64,000 nt of DNA from Drancourtella massiliensis (GCF_016900655.1 NZ_JACJKH010000005.1:62001-126000), one strand, 5' to 3'. Counted from the stretch's first letter, positions 28,648-37,653 are shown. Numbers and translations are program-made. The notes: a model not told the origin generated them from the letters alone.

Positions 28648-30372
28648 TCACTCTTCTTTTTCAATTCCCAGATACGGAAGCACATCATCGAAAATCTCCC
28701 TCACGACCGGAGCTGCGATCGTTCCGCCATAATAGATTCCCTGGGGATCGTAAATGACACACATTCCCAGAACCTGCGGATCCTCGGCAGGAGCAAAACC
28801 GATAAAGGAAGAGATGTATTTATTGGCACTTCTTGGAAGCGTCTGAGATGTCGCTGTTTTCCCTCCGATGCTGTATCCTTCGATATAGGCATTTTTCCCG
28901 GAGCCTTCTGACACGACACTTTCCAGAATTTTCTGCATGGTCTTCGATGTTTCTTCCGAAACAATCCGTTTTCCCTGCTTATCGGAAAATGTCTTGATCG
29001 TCCTCCCGCTCTCACCGTCCTGTACCGATACCGCAAAGTGCGGTGTCACACGTTTTCCCCCGTTAATGAGCGAACTGACTGTCGCTGCCATCTGAACCGG
29101 CGTTACCTGGAACGACTGGCCAAAAGTCATGGTGGCAAGTTCCACCTCCCCGATATCTTCCAGCCGGTGCATGATTGTTCCTGCCTCTCCCGGGAGATCC
29201 ACCCCGGTTTTTTCCATCAGGCCGAACTGCTCGAAATAATCGCAGAACCGCTCCGCTCCCAGTCTGAGCCCGATCTCCATAAAAACCGGATTACAGGAAT
29301 TCTGCACTCCTTCCACGAATGTCTCCGCCCCGTGTCCTCCTACTTTGTGGCACCGGATTCTCCGATCCTCTACAATCTTATATCCAGGGCACACAAATGT
29401 ATCATCCAGATCGACTACCCCTTCTTCCAGGCAGGCGCTGGAGGTGATGATCTTAAAGGTGGATCCCGGTTCATAGGTATCATTGATACACCCGTTTCTC
29501 CACATCTGATTCAGAAGTTCCTGCTTTTCTTCCTCCGAGGAGGCAGATACGCCTTCCGGCAGTTCAAACGGCTCATTCAGATTAAATTCCGGCCAGTTGA
29601 CCATCGCATAGATCTCCCCGTTTTGCGGGTTCATCAGGATGATGGCCACTTTATCCGCCTGTTTTTCCTCCATCACCTTCTGTGCCATCTGCTGTGCGTA
29701 TTTCTGGATATTATAATCGATGCTGATCTGAAGCGTATTTCCCGCTGACGGTTCAATCCGGTCTTCCGCTATACCTTCCAGTTCCACTCCTCTGGCATCT
29801 GTTGTCGAGAGAATTTTCCCGTTTTCTCCTTTCAGATAGTCTTCATATTTTACTTCCAGCCCGATGATTCCCTGGTTGTCTCCTCCGGTAAATCCAAGCA
29901 CCTTGCTCGCCAGTTCTTCATATGGATAATACCGTTTAAAGTCTTCATCCACTTTGACCCCCGCCAGGTTCATCTCCCGGATCTTGTCTCCGGTCTCCTT
30001 TTCCACATTGGTCTTAATCCGTTCCATGGAGGATACCTTCTCCACCTTTTTCCGCACCTCGCTTTCCTCCAGTTCCAGAGTGCTGCTCAGCGCCCTGATT
30101 ACTGCCTCGGGGTCTTCAATCTGACTGTGTATCACGGAAACCGTGCAGACAGTCTTGTTGGTAGCCAGCACCTTGCCGTTTCTGTCTACAATTTCCCCTC
30201 TTGCCGCTTTGATCTCCCGTTCTCTCTCATGAAGATCTTCCGCCTTTTTCTGATAATATTCCGCGTCCAAAATCATCAGATAGCAGAGCCTCCCGATCAG
30301 TCCAAGAATCATGACAGTGGCGGCAAGAAAGACAATCAGTATCTTCTTTTTATTATAGGTTTTGTTTTTCAT
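28648..30372 (-). CDS. Class B penicillin-binding protein, SpoVD/FtsI type, with KTA in place of KTG
   Basis: This 574-residue protein has one N-terminal TM (about 11-30), a PBP dimerisation domain (about 55-210) and a transpeptidase domain with SxxK in EPGSTFKII (about 303), SxN in QNSCNPVF and the third motif IGGKTATSQ, where KTG is replaced by KTA. No PASTA domains. It should cross-link peptidoglycan with a SEDS partner. The ATG at 30372 is preceded by GAGG seven bases upstream, and that ribosome site lies inside the stem of the hairpin at 30378-30425. It is either the vegetative FtsI or the sporulation SpoVD; the neighbouring PBP is the other. Confidence 0.88.
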   Translation of the reverse strand: MKNKTYNKKKILIVFLAATVMILGLIGRLCYLMILDAEYYQKKAEDLHEREREIKAARGEIVDRNGKVLATNKTVCTVSVIHSQIEDPEAVIRALSSTLELEESEVRKKVEKVSSMERIKTNVEKETGDKIREMNLAGVKVDEDFKRYYPYEELASKVLGFTGGDNQGIIGLEVKYEDYLKGENGKILSTTDARGVELEGIAEDRIEPSAGNTLQISIDYNIQKYAQQMAQKVMEEKQADKVAIILMNPQNGEIYAMVNWPEFNLNEPFELPEGVSASSEEEKQELLNQMWRNGCINDTYEPGSTFKIITSSACLEEGVVDLDDTFVCPGYKIVEDRRIRCHKVGGHGAETFVEGVQNSCNPVFMEIGLRLGAERFCDYFEQFGLMEKTGVDLPGEAGTIMHRLEDIGEVELATMTFGQSFQVTPVQMAATVSSLINGGKRVTPHFAVSVQDGESGRTIKTFSDKQGKRIVSEETSKTMQKILESVVSEGSGKNAYIEGYSIGGKTATSQTLPRSANKYISSFIGFAPAEDPQVLGMCVIYDPQGIYYGGTIAAPVVREIFDDVLPYLGIEKEE

Positions 30373-30377
30373 CAAAA

Positions 30378-30425
30378 AACCTCACAGAAGTGATTGATAT
30401 AACTTATTAATCCTTCTGTGAGGTT
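30378..30425 (-). terminator. Long terminator-like hairpin between two PBP genes, covering a ribosome site
   Basis: Perfect 13-bp arms AACCTCACAGAAG (30378-30390) and CTTCTGTGAGGTT (30413-30425) are followed on the minus strand by TTTTTTG and, at once, the ATG of the downstream PBP. The 3' arm contains the GAGG ribosome site of that gene, so folding would both terminate transcription and block translation. Confidence 0.75.
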
Positions 30426-30432
30426 ATTCTTT

Positions 30433-32289
30433 TTATTCTGTTTTTGTGATATTCAGATATGGAAATGCTTCTTCCATAATATCTGCTGCAAGGCCCGTTG
30501 CGAGATAACTTGCTGCCTGCTGCGCAAGATTCGGTTCGTCCACAATTACGTAGATCATGACCTCCGGATTTTCCTGCGGCGCATAGCCGATAAAGGAGTT
30601 CAGATTCTTTCCTTCACTTCTTGGCAGTTTTTCCGCTGTTCCCGTCTTTCCACCAATTGCATATCCTTCTACCTGGGCCGATGTTCCGCTTCCTTCCTGC
30701 ACAACTCCATACATGTAGTCTTTCAGAATGTCACAGGTCTCCTGAGAAACCGTTTTTCTCGCCAGTACCGGTGTTTTTGTCTCCACTACATCTCCGTTGG
30801 CATTGCGGATCTCTTTGACAAGATACGGCTCATAATAGTTCCCGCCATTGATCAGTGAACAAAATCCGGCCGCAAGCTGTGTCATTGTCACATTAAAGTT
30901 CTGACCAAACGAGTTGGTTCCAAGGTCAATCGGCTGCATGTTGTCAGCCGAATAAAGAAGATTTGATGTATCTCCCTCTCCCGGAAGATCAATTCCGGTA
31001 TATTCTCCAAACCCGAACAGATGCTGGTACCGGCAGAAATCGTCCGCACCAAGCACTTCAGCAATCTGCATCATACCAACATTGCATGAATTTTCCAAAA
31101 CCTGCTTTAATGTTTCCGTCCCATGTCCGTTTGTTGCAATACAGGAAACCGGATTTGCCACTCCCTCATAGGAATAAGAACCGGTACAGACATACGTTTC
31201 ATTTCCTGTCAGTTTTCCCGTCTCAAATCCTGCCGCCATGGTAAATGGTTTCATTGTAGATCCCGGCTCAAACGTGTCACTGACACAGAAGTTTCTCCAG
31301 AGCGCATTCAGAGTATCCAGACGTTCCTCATCCGTCATTGCCTCCTGCTCCTCCGTGGTATAGTACTCTGACAGATCCCTTGGATTATTCAGATCAAAAT
31401 TCGGGTAACTCGCCTCAGCCAGAATGGCTCCCGTATTCGGATCCATGACGATGACGGCTGTATTTTTTGTCCCTTCTCCTTCATGGTCATTGTCCCGCAG
31501 ACGCTCGTTCAATGCGAGAATATGTTTTTCGACGATCGCCTGGAGATTGGCGTCAATTGTTGTAACAATCGAATTGCCGTCCGTCGGGCTCTGTATTACA
31601 CTTTCCGAACTTGATCCGGATGACAGATATCCGGTCCTCTTTCCGTCCGTTCCGTTTAATTCGCTGTTATAATATGCCTCCAGCCCGATCGTCCCAACAT
31701 TTCCGGATGAGGTAAATCCGATCACATCGCTTGCCAGCGTTCCATAAGGATAAGTTCTTACATACGAATCTTCCAGTGTCACACACACAATATCGGCATT
31801 CTGATCCATCTGGCTCTGAAAGTCTCTTCCTGTCTCATAATCCACATTGGATTTCAGTATGACATATCTGCTGTCCGCCTGATCCTGCAGAATCTCCCGG
31901 AGCTCCGGCTCATCCAGTCCAAATGCACTTACAAGTGCCTCCACTGTAGCATTGATCCGTTTGTTCTGATATGTCGTTTTTGTTTCCAGAAGCCCTGCCA
32001 CATCCAGAATCACATTGTAGGAGCGTTCACTTGTCGCAAGCGCCGTACCATTCGTATCCAGAATATCACCCCGTTTAAACGGGATCGTCTGACTTCCGCT
32101 TCGCATCTGGCTCATCACCTGTTTTTGGTATTCGTCTCCTTTTGTGAGATTTAAAGCCGCTGCCCTGCCTGTCAAAAAAACAAAAGCCAGTACGATTGCC
32201 GTAAACACTCCTACCAGCTTTATCTTCATTTTCTTTGGAAATTTTTTTGGAAAATGTCGGAATTCATTTCTTTTTTTTCTTTTTATCAT
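30433..32289 (-). CDS. Class B penicillin-binding protein (FtsI/PBP2 type)
   Basis: This 618-residue protein has a basic cytosolic tail, one TM (about 27-47), a dimerisation domain and a transpeptidase domain with SxxK in EPGSTMKPFTM (about 343), SxN in ENSCNVGMM and KTG in IGGKTGTAE (about 545). All three catalytic motifs are standard. It probably works in septal peptidoglycan synthesis with FtsW and FtsL. It follows ftsL by 24 bp and is ended by the hairpin at 30378-30425. Confidence 0.9.
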   Translation of the reverse strand: MIKRKKRNEFRHFPKKFPKKMKIKLVGVFTAIVLAFVFLTGRAAALNLTKGDEYQKQVMSQMRSGSQTIPFKRGDILDTNGTALATSERSYNVILDVAGLLETKTTYQNKRINATVEALVSAFGLDEPELREILQDQADSRYVILKSNVDYETGRDFQSQMDQNADIVCVTLEDSYVRTYPYGTLASDVIGFTSSGNVGTIGLEAYYNSELNGTDGKRTGYLSSGSSSESVIQSPTDGNSIVTTIDANLQAIVEKHILALNERLRDNDHEGEGTKNTAVIVMDPNTGAILAEASYPNFDLNNPRDLSEYYTTEEQEAMTDEERLDTLNALWRNFCVSDTFEPGSTMKPFTMAAGFETGKLTGNETYVCTGSYSYEGVANPVSCIATNGHGTETLKQVLENSCNVGMMQIAEVLGADDFCRYQHLFGFGEYTGIDLPGEGDTSNLLYSADNMQPIDLGTNSFGQNFNVTMTQLAAGFCSLINGGNYYEPYLVKEIRNANGDVVETKTPVLARKTVSQETCDILKDYMYGVVQEGSGTSAQVEGYAIGGKTGTAEKLPRSEGKNLNSFIGYAPQENPEVMIYVIVDEPNLAQQAASYLATGLAADIMEEAFPYLNITKTE

Positions 32290-32313
32290 GTAATTCCCCT
32301 TGTCAATATGCTG

Positions 32314-32805
32314 TTATTTATCCGATGCTTCCCCATCCTCCGGAATACTTTCATACTGTCTGATTTCATGAGTGCCTGCACTCTGATATTTCACGATCTG
32401 AGACGAATCCGCGTAGACCATTCCAAGTTCTTCAGCCCTTTCCCGGATTTCCTCCAGATTGACAGAGTTGGCAATATAGTTGTATTCCGATGTATTTTTT
32501 TCTTTCAGGCTGGTGATTTCCGTGCGAAGGCTTTCAATCTTTCTTGTCTGCTTATCCAGATCCGCCCGGACTCCCACATAATGGAAACAGACAAATAATG
32601 CCGCTGCCACTGCCCCGGCCAGAAATGTCACATATCCAAAGCCGAGTTTCATCGCTCTGCGCTGATTTTTCCTTGTCTGAGGACTCACCTGCTTTTCTTC
32701 TTCGTAACCATCTGTATTCTGCTCCGCCTGTGTCTGTCTGACCCGGACAAGATTATCATACATATAGATGTCATTTCCCTGTTTTCTTTTCTTTCCTGCT
32801 GCCAT
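32314..32805 (-). CDS. ftsL: FtsL-like division/septum protein
   Basis: This 163-residue bitopic protein has a cytosolic N-terminal half, one TM (about 75-95, FLAGAVAAALFVCF), and an extracytoplasmic coiled coil (LDKQTRKIESLRTEITSLKEKN) with a Glu/Arg-rich end (LEEIRERAEELGMVY) typical of FtsL/DivIC. Its position between rsmH and a class B PBP gene is the standard ftsL slot. Confidence 0.85.
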   Translation of the reverse strand: MAAGKKRKQGNDIYMYDNLVRVRQTQAEQNTDGYEEEKQVSPQTRKNQRRAMKLGFGYVTFLAGAVAAALFVCFHYVGVRADLDKQTRKIESLRTEITSLKEKNTSEYNYIANSVNLEEIRERAEELGMVYADSSQIVKYQSAGTHEIRQYESIPEDGEASDK

Positions 32806-32852
32806 ACACGTTCCTTCTTTCTGTGTCTGGTATTTCCGTATTTCATCCCGTA

Positions 32853-33788
32853 TCAGACATGTTCAAAAATACGGAGCTTTGCACTTTTTGATCTGCTGTT
32901 TTCCTCGGTTTCTGTTTCCCCCGGAAGGATCGGCTTTCTGGTGATGACCTTTCCTTTTGACTTCTTCCCGCATACACATACCGGAAAATGACTTGGACAT
33001 GTACACGGATTTTCATTCCGTCGGAATGCTTCCTTTACAATCCGGTCTTCCAGTGAGTGGAAAGTGATAATACAGATCCTTCCTCCTGAATTTAATAAAT
33101 CAATCATCTCATCCAAAGATTCCTTCAAAACTGTCAGTTCCTGATTCAGCTCAATCCGGATCGCCTGAAACGTCCTCTTGGCCGGATGTCCTGACATCTT
33201 CTGAAACTTCATTGGAATCGATGCTTTTATAATCTCTGTAAGCTCGCCAGTGGTTGTAATAGGACCTTTTTCCCTCGCCTGAACAATATGCTTTGCAATA
33301 TTCTTCGCAAATTTGTCTTCTCCATAGTCCCGGATAATCCGAAAAAGGTCCATCTCACTGTATCCATTGACAATATCGGCAGCCGTCTTTGTCTGCCTCG
33401 TATCCATCCGCATATCGAGCGGTGCATCTTTTGTGTATGAGAATCCACGCTCTGCCGTATCCAGCTGGTAGGACGATACGCCCAGATCGAGGACAATCCC
33501 ATCCACCTTGTCAATGCCTAATTCCCGGAGCCGCAGCTTCATATCACAATAATTGCTCCTTACTATTGTAACCTTCTCCCCGAAACTGCGAAGCCTGATT
33601 CCTGCCGCTTCAATTGCGGCGGCATCCTGGTCTATTCCGATAAAACTCCCCTTGTCGTTTAACCGCTTACACACTTCAAAAGCATGTCCGCCTCCACCAA
33701 GCGTTCCATCTACGTAAATGCCGTCTGGCTTGATGTTCAGACCATTTACGACCTCTTCCAACAATACTGATTTGTGTTCAAATGCCAT
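32853..33788 (-). CDS. rsmH: 16S rRNA (cytosine(1402)-N(4))-methyltransferase RsmH
   Basis: This 311-residue protein (MraW) has the SAM-binding segment [40 protein letters not shown] and the C-terminal [13 protein letters not shown]. It methylates N4 of C1402 in the ribosomal P site. The start at 33788 is fixed by GGAGGAGAACGCC. It lies 24 bp downstream of mraZ in the mra operon. Confidence 0.97.
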   Translation of the reverse strand: MAFEHKSVLLEEVVNGLNIKPDGIYVDGTLGGGGHAFEVCKRLNDKGSFIGIDQDAAAIEAAGIRLRSFGEKVTIVRSNYCDMKLRLRELGIDKVDGIVLDLGVSSYQLDTAERGFSYTKDAPLDMRMDTRQTKTAADIVNGYSEMDLFRIIRDYGEDKFAKNIAKHIVQAREKGPITTTGELTEIIKASIPMKFQKMSGHPAKRTFQAIRIELNQELTVLKESLDEMIDLLNSGGRICIITFHSLEDRIVKEAFRRNENPCTCPSHFPVCVCGKKSKGKVITRKPILPGETETEENSRSKSAKLRIFEHV

Positions 33789-33812
33789 GGCGTTCTCCTC
33801 CATCATATGATC

Positions 33813-34250
33813 TTAAATACTAAGGCCCAGATCTTCCATGTCACTTGCGATATCATCGATATCCGCTTCCACTTCTTCACTATGTGCATCCCAGGCTTTC
33901 TTGTCCCAGATTTCAATCTTGTCAAGGACACCTGCCAGAACTACTTCCTTTTCCAGTCCGGCATATGCTCTCAGGGCAGAAGAGATAAGTACTCGACCTT
34001 GTTTGTCAAGTTCACCATCGACAGCGCTTCCAAGAAAGAAACGTTTGAAGTCTCTGGCTTTTTTGTTTGTAAGTGGTAATTCCCGGAGTTTTTCCTCAAA
34101 GGCACTCCATTCGTCGTCCGGATACACAAATAAACAGCCGTCCATTCCCTTTGTTATCACGAAATGTTCTCCCAGACTTTCGCGAAACTTGGAAGGGATG
34201 ATCAGGCGGCCTTTTGCATCAATACTATGATTGAATTCTCCGTTCAACAT
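33813..34250 (-). CDS. mraZ: Transcriptional regulator MraZ
   Basis: This 145-residue protein carries two AbrB-like MraZ domains with the doubled motif DAKGRLIIPSKFRE (about residue 11) and DKQGRVLISSALR (about 82). MraZ forms a ring that binds GTGG direct repeats and represses its own division operon. Six such repeats with 10-bp period lie just upstream (34286-34339) and overlap the promoter. The start at 34250 is set by AGAAGGTGATTGT. Confidence 0.96.
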   Translation of the reverse strand: MLNGEFNHSIDAKGRLIIPSKFRESLGEHFVITKGMDGCLFVYPDDEWSAFEEKLRELPLTNKKARDFKRFFLGSAVDGELDKQGRVLISSALRAYAGLEKEVVLAGVLDKIEIWDKKAWDAHSEEVEADIDDIASDMEDLGLSI

Positions 34251-34285
34251 ACAATCACCTTCTTCCAAAATGGGGATGGCCTCCA

Positions 34286-34339
34286 CCATTTTGTACCACT
34301 TCTCTCCACTTTCTACCACTTGAAACCATTGTAAACCAC
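34286..34339 (-). promoter_or_regulatory. MraZ operator: six 10-bp-spaced GTGG/ATGG repeats
   Basis: On the plus strand CCAT/CCAC tetramers begin at 34286, 34296, 34306, 34316, 34326 and 34336, exactly 10 bp apart (GTGG or ATGG on the minus strand). Known MraZ operators are three or four GTGG-type repeats with 10-bp period. The two upstream repeats lie over the -10 and spacer of the mra promoter. Confidence 0.75.
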
Positions 34340-34356
34340 ACACCCTGCTTTTTCAA
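34328..34356 (-). promoter_or_regulatory. Sigma-A promoter of the mra division operon
   Basis: On the minus strand TTGAAA and TACAAT are separated by 17 bp, with the start of mraZ about 80 bp downstream. It is overlapped by the GTGG repeat array. Confidence 0.65.
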
Positions 34357-34447
34357 GTGTTTTTTCCAAAATGATTCTTAATAATTTCTTACAGGTTTTC
34401 ACGTCTGTTAAGAGTCCTGCGGGCTTTTCCCGGAACAAAATAAAAGA

Positions 34448-34469
34448 CAGTATGGATGAAACCATACTG
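34448..34469 (-). terminator. Terminator after the small membrane protein gene
   Basis: Arms CAGTATGG (34448-34455) and CCATACTG (34462-34469) are followed on the minus strand by TCTTTTATTTT. Confidence 0.65.
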
Positions 34470-34496
34470 CCTTTTCGCCTTTCATTACATAGGATC

Positions 34497-34748
34497 TTAT
34501 TCCGTTTCTTCTGTGCCGCTCAGGCCATTAAGATATTCCTCAAACGCGGAATAATCAGCTGTCACACTTGCTCTCGGTCTGCTCTCTTCAATCTTCTGAT
34601 ATCCGGAAAATCCGATCCAGACAACAATCAGTACAATAATCACTGCCGCCAGAGCCGTCTTCAGACGGAACAGAAGCTTTTTCTTTTTCTCTTCCTTTTT
34701 TCTTTTTTCCCTGTTATTTTTATAAGAATCTGCTTTTGTCAGGCTCAT
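34497..34748 (-). CDS. Small membrane protein, function unknown
   Basis: This 83-residue protein has a highly basic N-terminal third (NNREKRKKEEKKKKLL), one TM (about 35-52, AAVIIVLIVVWIGFSGY) and a short acidic extracytoplasmic tail. I do not recognise the family. The start at 34748 is backed by AAAAGGAGTAACAG. It stands alone with its own terminator, between degV and the mra promoter. Confidence 0.6.
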   Translation of the reverse strand: MSLTKADSYKNNREKRKKEEKKKKLLFRLKTALAAVIIVLIVVWIGFSGYQKIEESRPRASVTADYSAFEEYLNGLSGTEETE

Positions 34749-34855
34749 ATCTGTTACTCCTTTTGCACTCAACTGGTATACATGATAACACATTCACCAT
34801 GCAAATACAAGTTTTGAATCCTGATTTCACATTTCTTACACAATCTCCGTCTGCA

Positions 34856-35695
34856 TTATACGGCAATGATCACGCCGCCATCATTGGCATACATACTGCT
34901 GACTCCTCTTGTATCGAGCACAATGACCTCTTTAAGCGGAATCCTCTTCTGGATCATTTCCTTTACAAGCTCTGCCCGTGCCGGACAGTTGCAATGCGCA
35001 ATACCGAGAATCTTTTCCTCCGGTTGGACAATCTCCTCCACCACGCGGTCCACCATTTTAACAAGTGCTTTGTTAATGCCTCTGGCCTGCCCATGCTGGA
35101 TAATGATGCCCTGCTTTGTCGCCCCCATAACGGGCTTGATATTCAGCACCGATGCCGCCAGCGCTTTCAATCCGGTGAGTCTTCCGTTTTTTCTGAGGGT
35201 TTCCAGTGACTCCAGAACAAAATACGTATTCTGTCCGTCGATGTATGTCTCTACCGCATCGATAACCTCCTGAAAGGTCATCCCCTGCTCTTCACATTCC
35301 ATAATCTTTTTTGCTATCAGCGTCTCTCCTACCGATGCAGACCGTGAGTTAAATACATAGATGTCTTTTTCGCCATACTCTTCCAGGAACAGGTTCTTTC
35401 CCAGCACAGCACTGTTGTAAGAGCCGCTCAGCTCCGCGGAAAGTGTCACCACATAAACCCGTTCGGCTTCTCCCTGAAATGCTTTCATATAGGACTCCGG
35501 AGATGGACAGGATGACTTTGGACATTCACTGCATTTTGCTACCCGCTCCAGAAAATCCGCCTGATCAAATGTCTCATCATCTACGACAAGATGTCCTCCG
35601 ACATTCAATATCAGCGGAGCTGTAAAAATCTTTCCCGAATTTTTCATCTCAGGTGTCAGTTCTCCGCAGCTGTCTACAATCACTTTATAACTCAT
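34856..35695 (-). CDS. DegV family fatty-acid-binding protein
   Basis: This 279-residue protein fits the DegV family: KVIVDSCGELTPEM at the N-terminus, the ligand-loop segment YVVTLSAELSGSYNSAVLG (about 85-103), and the C-terminal domain with GIAHCNCPARAELV. DegV proteins bind fatty acids; in Gram-positives FakB members present them to the kinase FakA. No fakA is next to it. The start at 35695 follows GGGAGGAATAAAA. Confidence 0.88.
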   Translation of the reverse strand: MSYKVIVDSCGELTPEMKNSGKIFTAPLILNVGGHLVVDDETFDQADFLERVAKCSECPKSSCPSPESYMKAFQGEAERVYVVTLSAELSGSYNSAVLGKNLFLEEYGEKDIYVFNSRSASVGETLIAKKIMECEEQGMTFQEVIDAVETYIDGQNTYFVLESLETLRKNGRLTGLKALAASVLNIKPVMGATKQGIIIQHGQARGINKALVKMVDRVVEEIVQPEEKILGIAHCNCPARAELVKEMIQKRIPLKEVIVLDTRGVSSMYANDGGVIIAV

Positions 35696-35801
35696 TTTTA
35701 TTCCTCCCACATTCCATGGTGTGATTTTTGCGTCTATAATATGTAGTTTTCAATACTACTTTATTTATCATAACACAAACCTGTGGGAAAGAAAAGATAT
35801 T

Positions 35802-36995
35802 TTATCTGCGTATTTTAATTTTTCCCGATACATTCAGGACAATCCCCATTTCAATCATCAAAAACAACGCCGAAGTTCCTCCGTAACTGATAAACGGAAG
35901 CGTGATGCCGGTCGTTGGAATCACATTCAGAACAACAGCGACATTCAGAATAACCTGAATCGCGATGTGCGCGAACACCCCAGTCACAATAAGAGATCCG
36001 TATAGATCCGGCGCATTCTGTGCAATAAACATCAGCCGGTAAAGAAGCATGCCAAACAATACCAGAACGACAATCAGGCCGAAGACTCCCAGTTCCTCGC
36101 AGATGATGGAAAGAATCATATCATTCTGCGGCTCCGGAATGACCATTTTCTGGGCGCTGTTTCCAAGACCTTTTCCAAAAAAGCCTCCGCTTCCGATTGC
36201 CAGAAGTCCCTGCATCGTCTGAAATGCTCCGCTCTGGGCATACTTTTCAGGATCTACCCAGGAAAGGATTCTCTGAAGCCGGAAATTGCCGCTGGACTCC
36301 AGAAGTCTTCCAAGGATCTGGCCTGCAATCAGCCCCCCGATTACAATTACAAAAAAAGCAATCGCAATTTTCTTCGTCCTTGGATATGTTACAAAAAAGA
36401 TGACTGCTGCAATTCCAAATACGATAACCGCAGTACTCAGATTCTCCGTCAGGACGAATACACCTGCTGCGGCAAGTCCTCCATACAGAAATATCCTGAA
36501 CGCCCCTTTTTTCGTATAAGCCTCTTTTTCAAGAGAGCATATGATATAAGGGATAAACAAAATCACGGCGATTTTGGTCACCTCGGACGGCTGCAGCTGC
36601 TGCCTGAAAGGAAGCTGAATCCATCTTCTCGCCCCGTTTGCCTCAATTCCCAGCGGTGTCTGAACAAGCGCCATCAAAATAAAGGAAATCACATAAAGAG
36701 CCTTGGCGTATCTCGCATAAAGATGATAGTCAATCTTTGTCACCACGTACATCACGACAAGTCCCAGAGCGCTGATCATCAGCTGTCTTCTGAAATAGTA
36801 CGTACCGTCCCCGTCATAGTCAATCTGCGCCGAATAATAGCTTGTACTATAAAGCATAATCAGTCCAAAACAAAGAAGAAAGATCAGCACAGCTACGAGC
36901 CCGTAATCAAAATAGGAATATTCTACTTTACCTGTCATTTTCTTCTGGCGTATCATTCGTTTTCTTTTTAGTCTTTGACGTTGATCCATATCCAT
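35802..36995 (-). CDS. Second SEDS glycosyltransferase (FtsW/RodA/SpoVE family)
   Basis: This 397-residue polytopic protein has a long basic cytosolic N-terminus (RQRLKRKRMIRQKK) and SEDS landmarks LYSTSYY, WIQLPFRQQLQPSEVTKIAV, GLLAIGSGGFFGKGLGNSAQK and FISYGGTSALF. It is paralogous to the protein at 25119. Monocistronic, with a TTGTTT-17-TATAAT promoter (37037-37065) back to back with the cotJ operon. It could be RodA or a SpoVE-type sporulation SEDS protein; the sequence does not settle this. Confidence 0.88.
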   Translation of the reverse strand: MDMDQRQRLKRKRMIRQKKMTGKVEYSYFDYGLVAVLIFLLCFGLIMLYSTSYYSAQIDYDGDGTYYFRRQLMISALGLVVMYVVTKIDYHLYARYAKALYVISFILMALVQTPLGIEANGARRWIQLPFRQQLQPSEVTKIAVILFIPYIICSLEKEAYTKKGAFRIFLYGGLAAAGVFVLTENLSTAVIVFGIAAVIFFVTYPRTKKIAIAFFVIVIGGLIAGQILGRLLESSGNFRLQRILSWVDPEKYAQSGAFQTMQGLLAIGSGGFFGKGLGNSAQKMVIPEPQNDMILSIICEELGVFGLIVVLVLFGMLLYRLMFIAQNAPDLYGSLIVTGVFAHIAIQVILNVAVVLNVIPTTGITLPFISYGGTSALFLMIEMGIVLNVSGKIKIRR

Positions 36996-37036
36996 TCACT
37001 CCATATTTTTCATTTATACTGCCCCGATGATTTCTT

Positions 37037-37065
37037 ATTATATCCGTATTGACGCGGAAAAACAA
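37037..37065 (-). promoter_or_regulatory. Promoter of the second SEDS gene
   Basis: On the minus strand TTGTTT and a perfect TATAAT are separated by 17 bp, about 45 bp upstream of the gene. Confidence 0.45.
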
Positions 37066-37147
37066 CCTTCTCCCGGAAATGAATTGTAACTTTCACTTTG
37101 TTTTCCCATATGATAATCTTAGAAAAAAGATTGAAAGGAGTTTCAGA

Positions 37148-37384
37148 ATGCAGAATTATTATCAGCGCCCTCCGTTCCGCCAGCCTTATAAGAATCAGGA
37201 TCACACGGGAAAGAGCATCTGCGGCGCGAAAGAAAATCTGAAAAAAGAGTTTCCTGTTGCAATGGCTTATGTCCCGTGGCAGCGCTATATGGAACCTTAC
37301 CCGGTTTGCAGGGCCTTTATACGGGGGACTATTTTCGAGGAGCTCGACAAACCGTTTCTTGGCAAAGGAGGCTGCTGTTCATGA
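37148..37384 (+). CDS. cotJA: Spore coat associated protein CotJA
   Basis: This 78-residue protein has the CotJA hallmarks AMAYVPWQRYMEPYP and the C-terminal FRGTIFEEL-type segment FIRGTIFEELDKPFLG, followed by a Gly-Cys end. In Bacillus the cotJABC operon is transcribed by sigma-E in the mother cell, and the proteins go to the inner coat. The start at 37148 is chosen because AAAGGAG lies 7 bp upstream; the frame is open further upstream but without a ribosome site. The stop overlaps the cotJB start as ATGA. A weak sigma-E-like -10 CATATGAT (37107-37114) lies upstream. Confidence 0.92.
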   Translation: MQNYYQRPPFRQPYKNQDHTGKSICGAKENLKKEFPVAMAYVPWQRYMEPYPVCRAFIRGTIFEELDKPFLGKGGCCS

Positions 37385-37650
37385 AAAACTTTCCTTCACG
37401 AAAAGAGCTTTTAAACCATATTAACACTGTCAGCTTTGCTGTAAATGACATTCAGCTGTATCTCGACACACATCCGGATGACGAAGAAGCACTCGCCTTT
37501 TTTCACAAATATAAAGAGCAGCGTATCAAGGCGCTGGAAGAATATGCAGCATGTTATGGTCCTCTCACCATTGACAGTACGGACGAATCATGCGGGGACC
37601 GCTGGAACTGGATCAACGAACCATGGCCATGGCAGGAAGGAGGATGCTGA
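37381..37650 (+). CDS. cotJB: Spore coat protein CotJB
   Basis: This 89-residue protein contains the CotJB features LLNHINTVSFAVNDIQLYLD, THPDDEEALAFF and the C-terminal WNWINEPWPWQEGGC. It is coupled to cotJA by ATGA and ends three bases before the cotJC start. It is expected in the spore inner coat with CotJC. Its intactness suggests the locus is still under selection. Confidence 0.93.
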   Translation: MKNFPSRKELLNHINTVSFAVNDIQLYLDTHPDDEEALAFFHKYKEQRIKALEEYAACYGPLTIDSTDESCGDRWNWINEPWPWQEGGC

Positions 37651-37653
37651 TTT

